A DNA stretch of 14,787 nucleotides, taken from positions 1-14,787 of the forward strand of contig JAYFQF010000041.1 in assembly GCA_034927285.1 (NCBI GenBank), in the 5' to 3' direction. The translations under genes were made by a program, and so were the position numbers. The stretch comes from JAYFQF01 sp034927285 (GTDB lineage: Bacteria; Bacillota; Peptococcia; DRI-13; UBA5745). Under the pieces are notes generated by a model that did not search any database, was not told where the DNA came from, and saw only the letters and a program-made list of their open reading frames with translations. Below are positions 7,078 to 14,787 of the stretch, piece after piece (positions within the stretch are counted from its first letter, which is position 1; each line of letters opens with the position of its first letter).

Positions 7078-8196
7078 CTAAAAAGAAGCCGTCAGCTTCT
7101 CCAGGCAATCTCTTTGATGCTCAAAGGCCGGGTGGACATACCGGTTCAGGGTGATATTAACATTGGAATGGCCCAGCAATTGGCTGATGGTTTTAACGTC
7201 CATGCCCAGCTCGATGCACCTGGTGGCAAAAGTATGCCGAAGCGCATGAAAATTGATATCGCCGATCCCCGCTTCCTTTACCAACTTTTTGAACCTGTAT
7301 TGGTATGACCTGGGTTCCACGTACCGGCTGTCTCCCGAAAGAATATAATCATCTTCCGCCGCGTATTTTTTCAGCCGGGCAAGCCGGCATAAAAGAAAAT
7401 GCGGCAGCGGAATATTCCGCACGGAACATTCGCTTTTGGGGGAGGCGATATCAATGATCGTTTTGCTTTTACCGCCGGGGTCGCAGTTTTTTATCCTCTG
7501 AAGGGTTTTGTCGATTTTCAAAACCCCTTCCTCCAGGGAGATATCCCGCCATTTCAGGGAGCAGATCTCCCCGATGCGGACGCCGGTAAATAAGCTGATC
7601 AGAACGCCCAGGCTTTGCATATCTTCTTTGTTTTTAGCGGTCCTGATCAGGGCGGACTGCTCCTCATAGCTCAGCACCCGCAGCTTCGGCAGGCTGTATC
7701 TGGGCAGCCGGATGTCCAGCTCGATCCCCGCAGTTTTTAAACTGCGCTTCAAAAGTGCAATAATGTCCCGGGCGGTTTTGGGGGATAAGCCGCCCCTGCC
7801 GTCCAACCTGCCGTTTTCCAGCTTCTTGTTTATATACTGCTGAATCCCTTCATTATTTATCTGGCTGAGGGAGACCTTGCCGATAGAGGGCAGGATGTGG
7901 CGGCGGATGATCCCGTCGTAATTAGCAAAGGTGGACTTTTTTACGCTCATTTTAATAGATTGAAGCCACAGGTTTAAGTGTTCTTCCAGGGTTTCCGGAT
8001 GGATAAACCGGCGGGCTGCCGGCTTCGGCCTGCCGCAGCTTGCTCTGGCCTCGGCCTGGGCTCTCTTGGCTTCCCCATAGCTGTGCCGGTAAAGATAGCC
8101 GTAGACGGCTCTGCCGCCGGGATCGCGGCTTTTGATATAACGGGCTTCCCAGCGGCCGTCCCTTCTTTTATAAATGTTTTCCCCTCTGCGTGACAT
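7078..8196 (-). CDS. Tyrosine recombinase (Tn916/phage integrase type), probable DNA invertase
   Basis: A 372-residue site-specific recombinase. The order is an N-terminal arm-type DNA-binding domain (about 1-55, starting MSRRGENIYKRRDGRW), a SAM-like core-binding domain (about 68-160) and a catalytic domain (about 175-365). All catalytic residues are present: Arg207 (TGVRIGE), Lys254 (SPKSECSVR), His317 and Arg320 (HALRH), His343 (LLGHS) and Tyr353 (NRYVH). It is full-length and looks like integrases of integrative elements, yet no excisionase, relaxase or phage genes accompany it. I chose ATG 8196 because the family N-terminus begins there. A GTG at 8274 with AGGAGG (8285-8290) ten bases upstream would add 26 residues and is a serious alternative. 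It lies wholly between 27-bp inverted repeats, so inversion of its own segment is its likely reaction. Its stop (7078) is 100 bp from the left repeat. Confidence 0.92.
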   Translation of the reverse strand: MSRRGENIYKRRDGRWEARYIKSRDPGGRAVYGYLYRHSYGEAKRAQAEARASCGRPKPAARRFIHPETLEEHLNLWLQSIKMSVKKSTFANYDGIIRRHILPSIGKVSLSQINNEGIQQYINKKLENGRLDGRGGLSPKTARDIIALLKRSLKTAGIELDIRLPRYSLPKLRVLSYEEQSALIRTAKNKEDMQSLGVLISLFTGVRIGEICSLKWRDISLEEGVLKIDKTLQRIKNCDPGGKSKTIIDIASPKSECSVRNIPLPHFLLCRLARLKKYAAEDDYILSGDSRYVEPRSYQYRFKKLVKEAGIGDINFHALRHTFATRCIELGMDVKTISQLLGHSNVNITLNRYVHPAFEHQRDCLEKLTASF

Positions 8197-8327
8197 GGAT
8201 GAATCGACTTCCTTTCCTGGTGTGATTACCTCTTGCATGACTGAAATTTTGACGGCGATAAGCCGGTATTGCACAAGAAAGAAACCTCCTGTTTGCTCTT
8301 TTGGGGCGTCAGGGGAGAATTCGTCCT

Positions 8328-8346
8328 CCTTTCCCTCCCGGAAAGG
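8328..8346. other. 7-bp hairpin upstream of the switch promoter and in the recombinase leader
   Basis: CCTTTCC (8328-8334) and GGAAAGG (8340-8346) form a perfect 7-bp stem with a 5-nt loop. It ends 10 bp before the -35 box of the outward promoter. In an RNA for the recombinase gene it would be a leader hairpin. It could be a regulator site or a structural element; no function is shown. Confidence 0.4.
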
Positions 8347-8356
8347 TCGAACTTTG

Positions 8357-8385
8357 TTGACTTATATGGAATGTTGTCATAAAAT
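8357..8385 (+). promoter_or_regulatory. Outward-facing sigma-A promoter inside the invertible segment
   Basis: TTGACT (8357-8362), a 17-bp spacer, then TAAAAT (8380-8385). Each hexamer matches the housekeeping consensus at 5 of 6 positions and the spacer is optimal. The start site would be near 8392, some 16 bp inside the right inverted repeat, so transcription crosses the repeat and leaves the segment rightward. After inversion the boxes would map to 7023-7028 and 7000-7005, pointing left with a start near 6993, about 268 nt before the chemoreceptor ATG. Confidence 0.78.
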
Positions 8386-8407
8386 GTTTTTATAGACGTG
8401 CTTTTTT

Positions 8408-8434
8408 GCTGTCGTGAAGTTAAATACTTGACGA
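8408..8434 (+). repeat. Right inverted repeat of the invertible segment (27 bp)
   Basis: Exact reverse complement of 6951-6977. Within it the arms TCGTGAAGT (8412-8420) and ACTTGACGA (8426-8434) form a dyad with one mismatch (8416/8430) around the asymmetric centre TAAAT (8421-8425). The asymmetry gives the site a direction, and the two copies face opposite ways, which dictates inversion. Confidence 0.93.
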
Positions 8435-8613
8435 TAAGCAAAGAAATCTTTTTCAGTGCAGACGGCAAAGATTGCCCCACGGAAGGCCGATCCATAATTA
8501 AAAATGTCACCCATATAATCACACTTCTGATAAAGAAATGCAATTTTATCCAGACTTTTCTCAAATTCTCTCAGGATTTGTCTCCGTTAAAAATTTTTCA
8601 GACCGGCTTCACG

Positions 8614-8640
8614 AAGAGAGGGATTTGCCCTCTCTTTTTT
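8614..8640 (+). terminator. Strong Rho-independent terminator upstream of the FAD oxidoreductase
   Basis: AAGAGAGGG (8614-8622), loop ATTTG, CCCTCTCTT (8628-8636), then further T residues to 8641. The stem is a perfect 9 bp. It lies between the switch promoter and the FAD gene, so it should stop rightward transcription leaving the invertible segment. Confidence 0.88.
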
Positions 8641-8701
8641 TCTTGGGCAAAATATTTCTTTTTTCGTCATTTTTTCTGACGACAAATTCATTTCCGACGG
8701 C

Positions 8702-8730
8702 TTTTCATCCGGCCATACTTAGAGTATACT
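8702..8730 (+). promoter_or_regulatory. Promoter of the FAD oxidoreductase gene
   Basis: TTTTCA (8702-8707), 17 bp, TATACT (8725-8730). The expected start site falls at about 8737, the A of the ATG itself, and no Shine-Dalgarno is present upstream. This suggests a leaderless mRNA. The -35 match is only 4 of 6. Confidence 0.5.
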
Positions 8731-8736
8731 GGCCCT

Positions 8737-10941
8737 ATGAATATGAAAAACGAGTCTTTTTCCAAAACCCAAAAATTAAAGAAAAAAATCTGCATCGGTC
8801 TGGCCGGGTTAGCCGCAGTTGTGCTAATCGCAGCCCTTGGGGCAAATTTCCTGCTTTTTTCCAATGCCGGCCTCTTCCACCGGCAGACGGCGGAAGTGAC
8901 CTGGACCAATCCTTCCCTGGAGGATGTGGTCAAGGACTACGACGTCATCGTGGTAGGCGGGGAACCGGAAGGCGTGTCCGCCGCCGTCTCCGCCGCCCGT
9001 CAGGGACTCTCCGTACTGTTATTGGAGGACGATGAGGCTCTGGGCGGCCTGATGACCATGGGTAAGCTGAATTTCATCGACATGTGCTATGGCCGGGACG
9101 GCACCCTGCTGACCAGGGGTATCTTTCAGGAATTCTACGATGGGGTGGGCGGTACGGCTTTCGATATCGTCGAGGCAAAAAATCAATTCCTGACCATGGT
9201 CACAGACGAGCCCACCCTGACCCTGCGCACCAATGCCAGCCTGATAAAGCCTGCGCTGGAAGATCCCTCCGATGAAGAAAAGGAAGCCGGAGCTCTGCCC
9301 CGGATAGCCGGCGTCTGGGTCCGGGATAACGGCGTCCTGACCAAGTACACCGCCCGCCGGATTATCGACGCCACCGCCGATGCGGATCTGGCCGCTTTAG
9401 CCGGCGTGCCTTATACCTACGGCGGCGAGGATATCGGCGAAGCCGGCCGTCAGATGGGAGTCACCCTGGTTTTTGAGCTTTCCGGCGTAAACTGGCGGGA
9501 AGTATTTTACCATCTGAATTTTCAGCGGCTGCGGGGCATGCTGAGCGGAGGTTCCACAGAAATGGGAGCCACGCTGAAAACCGCCTGGGGTTATGCCGAG
9601 GAAGGTTACGGCTATACGCCCAAAGACGAGATGATGCGCCTCAGAGGCTTTAACGCAGCCCGGCAAAAAAGCGGCAATGTCCTGATTAACGCTTTGATTA
9701 TTTTCGACGTGGACCCGCTGGATGAAGCCGGGCGCCGTCAGGCCATGCGCCGGGCCGAAGCGGAGCTTGCCTATTTGGTTCCCTACGTCCGGGAAAACTT
9801 TACCGGTTTTGAAAAAGCCGCCCTGGCCGGCGTGGCCGACCAGCTTTACGTGCGGGAAACCCGCCATATCCTGGGCGAGTATACCTTATCTATCGACGAT
9901 GTGCTGGAAAACCGGGATTCCGATCAAAAAATCGCGATCGGCAGCTATCCTGCGGATATTCAGCCTACGGCGGAGCAGACCTGGGGCACCGTGGTGGGGA
10001 ATCCCGACCGCTACGCCGTGCCTTTCGGCTGTCTGATTCCCCTGGAAGTGGACCACCTCCTGGTGGTGGGACGCAGCGCCTCCTTTTCTTCCCTGGCCGC
10101 TTCCAGCGCCCGGGTGATCCCTTTGGGGATGGCCTGCGGTGAGGCTGCCGGCGTGGCTTGCGCCTATTCCATTGAAAACGGCCTGGACTTCCGCAGGATG
10201 AATACCGACGCCGGGGCCATGGCCGCCGTACAGGAACGCCTGAAAGCCCAGGGCGCCTATCTTGAAGATTTTGTAATCCACGAGGCCTTCATGGATCACT
10301 GGGCCTATCCGGGCGTACGCGTCCTGCGCTCCCTGGGACTTTTGGACGGCGGTTACTCCAATAACTATAATCTGGAAGCCGCTATGGAGAAATGGCGTTT
10401 TCAGTACTATTTAAATGGCGTATTTAAGAAAGCCGGCCTGCATATGCCGGCGGTGGAGGTTTCCGCCGCCCCCACCAACGAGGAAATCCTGCGGGCCGCC
10501 GCGACAGGCGTGCTGATGCTGGAACTGGAAAAAGGTGTTTATGACTTTAACAGCGCCTGGGAAGCGGACAGCAGCCTGACCCCCCAGTCCTATGTGACGG
10601 AATTGGCGGCACAATTCAGTTATGAAGACCTTTTCCGGCTATTTACCGAGGACGCCTTTGTGGATCCCTTGCTGCTGGAGCTTTTCTCCGGCGATACCTC
10701 CGGCAAGGCTGCCGGTGGCGCATCCGCTGACGCTTCCGGTGATATTACCGCTTCCAGAGCCGCCGGAGACGATGCTTTTTCCGCTGTCCAGGTCCCGCCG
10801 ATAAACCCGGCGGCAGTGATCGACGGGGAGCTTTACCCCTACTTTAAGGATCCGGCGAAGGTGCCCCAAGCTGCTGAAACAATTTTATTCCTGGCCCGTC
10901 TCTACACCTGTATCATCACCAGTCCCGAGCGTCTTCAATAG
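8737..10941 (+). CDS. Membrane-anchored FAD-dependent oxidoreductase (FAD_oxidored family)
   Basis: A 734-residue protein of the PF12831-like FAD oxidoreductase family. A Lys-rich N-terminus (residues 4-17) precedes one hydrophobic segment (about 18-41), which by the positive-inside rule would put the catalytic part outside the membrane. The FAD fold starts at 68 (YDVIVVGGEPEGVSAA) with a GGxxxG variant in place of GxGxxG. Family signatures follow: RRIIDATADADLAALAGVPY (207-226, approximate), RETRHILGEYTLS (373-385) and VVGRSASFSSLAASSARV (443-460). A low-complexity Gly/Ala/Ser/Asp linker occupies about 651-685 before a short C-terminal tail. There is no twin-Arg export signal, which is odd for a flavoprotein with an extracytoplasmic domain. 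The substrate is unknown. No ribosome site is visible before this ATG or the one at 8743. It is a single-gene unit. Confidence 0.88.
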   Translation: MNMKNESFSKTQKLKKKICIGLAGLAAVVLIAALGANFLLFSNAGLFHRQTAEVTWTNPSLEDVVKDYDVIVVGGEPEGVSAAVSAARQGLSVLLLEDDEALGGLMTMGKLNFIDMCYGRDGTLLTRGIFQEFYDGVGGTAFDIVEAKNQFLTMVTDEPTLTLRTNASLIKPALEDPSDEEKEAGALPRIAGVWVRDNGVLTKYTARRIIDATADADLAALAGVPYTYGGEDIGEAGRQMGVTLVFELSGVNWREVFYHLNFQRLRGMLSGGSTEMGATLKTAWGYAEEGYGYTPKDEMMRLRGFNAARQKSGNVLINALIIFDVDPLDEAGRRQAMRRAEAELAYLVPYVRENFTGFEKAALAGVADQLYVRETRHILGEYTLSIDDVLENRDSDQKIAIGSYPADIQPTAEQTWGTVVGNPDRYAVPFGCLIPLEVDHLLVVGRSASFSSLAASSARVIPLGMACGEAAGVACAYSIENGLDFRRMNTDAGAMAAVQERLKAQGAYLEDFVIHEAFMDHWAYPGVRVLRSLGLLDGGYSNNYNLEAAMEKWRFQYYLNGVFKKAGLHMPAVEVSAAPTNEEILRAAATGVLMLELEKGVYDFNSAWEADSSLTPQSYVTELAAQFSYEDLFRLFTEDAFVDPLLLELFSGDTSGKAAGGASADASGDITASRAAGDDAFSAVQVPPINPAAVIDGELYPYFKDPAKVPQAAETILFLARLYTCIITSPERLQ

Positions 10942-10980
10942 GGCGGAATTCCAGGTGTGACGTAATATTCAGTTACTTCC

Positions 10981-11003
10981 TCTCAATTGTCATTAAATTG
11001 AGA
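10981..11003. promoter_or_regulatory. 8-bp dyad upstream of the nifJ promoter
   Basis: TCTCAATT (10981-10988), seven bases, AATTGAGA (10996-11003): a perfect 8-bp inverted repeat 40 nt after the FAD gene stop and 49 bp before the nifJ -35 box. It may be a weak terminator for the FAD gene (only a short T-rich tail follows) or an operator for nifJ. I cannot assign a regulator. Confidence 0.45.
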
Positions 11004-11052
11004 TTTATCTATTATGCTTACGAAAAAAATCCCGAAACCCACCCTCTTTGCG

Positions 11053-11081
11053 TTGACAGTCCCAGTTCTAGTTTATATAAT
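11053..11081 (+). promoter_or_regulatory. nifJ: Fully consensus sigma-A promoter of nifJ
   Basis: TTGACA (11053-11058), a 17-bp spacer, TATAAT (11076-11081): a perfect match in both hexamers. The start site would be near 11088, leaving a leader of about 75 nt. The ribosome site AAGGAGGT (11146-11153) is nine bases before the ATG. This predicts very strong expression. Confidence 0.88.
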
Positions 11082-11162
11082 GGAAGGTGGTTGGTTGCGG
11101 CCAATTTCTACTTTTTTCAAGCTTTTAATATCCCAGAATTATTATAAGGAGGTTCCCATATT

Positions 11163-14657
<3,495 letters not shown>

Positions 14658-14677
14658 TCAAGCCCGCAAGGCCCGGT

Positions 14678-14787
14678 TTTCTTAAAGCGTATTGGGTTTC
14701 CTTAAGATAAAAAAAAGCGGCTCCAAAGGATGCATCCTTTGGAGCCGCTTTTTTTTATCTTAAGGAAACCCAATACGCTTTAAGAAA
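14678..14787. repeat. Perfect 110-bp palindrome reaching the end of the window
   Basis: Every base from 14678 to 14732 pairs with its partner from 14787 to 14733 (coordinates sum to 29465). The centre is ATGCAT. The inner 48 bp form a normal terminator. The outer arms (for example CTTAAAGCGTATTGGG at 14681-14696 and its complement at the far end) add 31 bp per side. A perfect palindrome that stops exactly at the sequence end suggests assembly fold-back. Confidence 0.9.
14709..14756. terminator. Rho-independent terminator after nifJ
   Basis: Eight A residues, then GCGGCTCCAAAGGAT (14717-14731) pairing with its complement, then eight T residues (14749-14756). The stem is perfect and symmetric, and works on both strands. 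It begins about 50 nt after the nifJ stop. Confidence 0.88.

Larger units (their letters stand above)
6951..8434. mobile_element. Putative invertible DNA segment (inverton) carrying its own recombinase
   Basis: A 1484-bp segment bounded by perfect 27-bp inverted repeats. It contains one complete tyrosine recombinase gene on the minus strand and a near-consensus promoter near the right end pointing outward. No other cargo fits. Recombination between inverted sites gives inversion rather than excision. No target-site duplication is visible outside the repeats (GATTT at 6946-6950 versus TAAGC at 8435-8439), which argues against a simple transposon. The closest known comparisons are recombinase-driven promoter switches such as fimS in E. 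coli and the RecV-dependent switches of Clostridioides difficile. The repeats and gene are seen directly; the inversion activity is inferred. Confidence 0.8.
8435..8736 (+). other. AT-rich intergenic region, possible short RNA from the switch promoter
   Basis: No gene is supported in these 302 bases: the open frames lack ribosome sites and run through the terminator. It contains a small GGCAA-AGA-TTGCC hairpin (8464-8476), the terminator at 8614-8640, a 6-bp dyad TCGTCA...TGACGA at 8664-8682, and the promoter of the next gene. RNA started at 8392 would end near 8640, giving about 250 nt of non-coding transcript. I do not recognise a known riboswitch in it. Confidence 0.45.

Noticed and set aside
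7078..8274. Integrase as evidence for a prophage or integrative conjugative element
   Set aside because: No excisionase, relaxase, replication, capsid or tRNA attachment site is near, and the flanking repeats are inverted rather than direct, so excision is not expected.
6951..8434. Segment as an insertion sequence or transposon
   Set aside because: The only enzyme is a tyrosine recombinase, not a DDE transposase, and there is no target-site duplication next to the repeats.
8249..8439. Arm-type recombinase sites (TTGACGGCGATAAGC at 8249 and TTGACGATAAGC at 8428)
   Set aside because: Only two short, gapped similarities, one of which overlaps the recombination core site; too weak to list as a repeat family.
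8455..8500. c-di-GMP (GEMM) riboswitch in the leader after the right repeat
   Set aside because: A small GGCAA/TTGCC hairpin and a GGAAGG stretch caught the eye, but the conserved GEMM core and second helix are absent.
8226..8564. Minus-strand open frame of 112 codons upstream of the recombinase
   Set aside because: It crosses the right repeat and the outward promoter, lacks a good start signal and overlaps the possible GTG start of the recombinase.
8398..9035. Open frames at 8398-8679 and 8538-9035 as small genes
   Set aside because: They lack ribosome sites, pass through the terminator at 8614-8640 or overlap the FAD gene, and their sequences look like translated AT-rich non-coding DNA.

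Overview
The window looks like a complete metagenomic contig from an anaerobic, motile member of the Bacillota (Clostridia or Negativicutes; I cannot choose between them). The reasons are a pyruvate:ferredoxin oxidoreductase, several iron-sulfur flavoenzymes, AAGGAGG ribosome sites, sigma-A-type promoters, a chemoreceptor, and a Tn916-type tyrosine recombinase. It starts inside a gene and ends inside a perfect fold-back palindrome.

Layout. (1) Positions 1-3322, + strand: an amino-acid-oxidising module made of the end of a [2Fe-2S] subunit, an FAD subunit and an 8-Cys ferredoxin subunit, joined by ATGA overlaps. An Asp/Glu-racemase-family enzyme and dapB (lysine pathway) follow, ending at a bidirectional terminator near 3377-3423. 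(2) Positions 3470-6725, - strand: a methyl-accepting chemotaxis protein followed 79 nt later by a PAS-GGDEF-HD-GYP cyclic-di-GMP enzyme, probably one operon. (3) Positions 6951-8434: a 1.48-kb segment bounded by a perfect 27-bp inverted repeat. It holds one intact tyrosine recombinase gene (- strand) and, beside its right end, a near-consensus sigma-A promoter pointing outward. (4) Positions 8435-8736: an AT-rich gap with a strong terminator. (5) Positions 8737-10941: a membrane-anchored FAD oxidoreductase. (6) Positions 11163-14657: nifJ, behind a fully consensus promoter but interrupted by an in-frame TAG. (7) Positions 14678-14787: the terminal palindrome.

The main discovery is region 3. 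I read it as a self-contained DNA inversion switch (inverton) that carries its own recombinase and an outward promoter. As sequenced, the promoter fires rightward into a terminator at 8614-8640, so it would make only a short RNA of about 250 nt. After inversion its start site would lie near 6993, pointing at the chemoreceptor and cyclic-di-GMP operon with no obvious terminator in between. This would be phase variation of chemotaxis and c-di-GMP signalling, with the sequenced copy in the OFF orientation for that operon. The repeats, intact recombinase and promoter are directly visible; the inversion and its effect are inference.

Other points: the amber codon in nifJ removes the thiamine-site Asn and the last cluster-ligand Cys, so it is a true lesion, a sequencing error or a readthrough event. 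The last ~55 bases are probably an assembly fold-back through the nifJ terminator.
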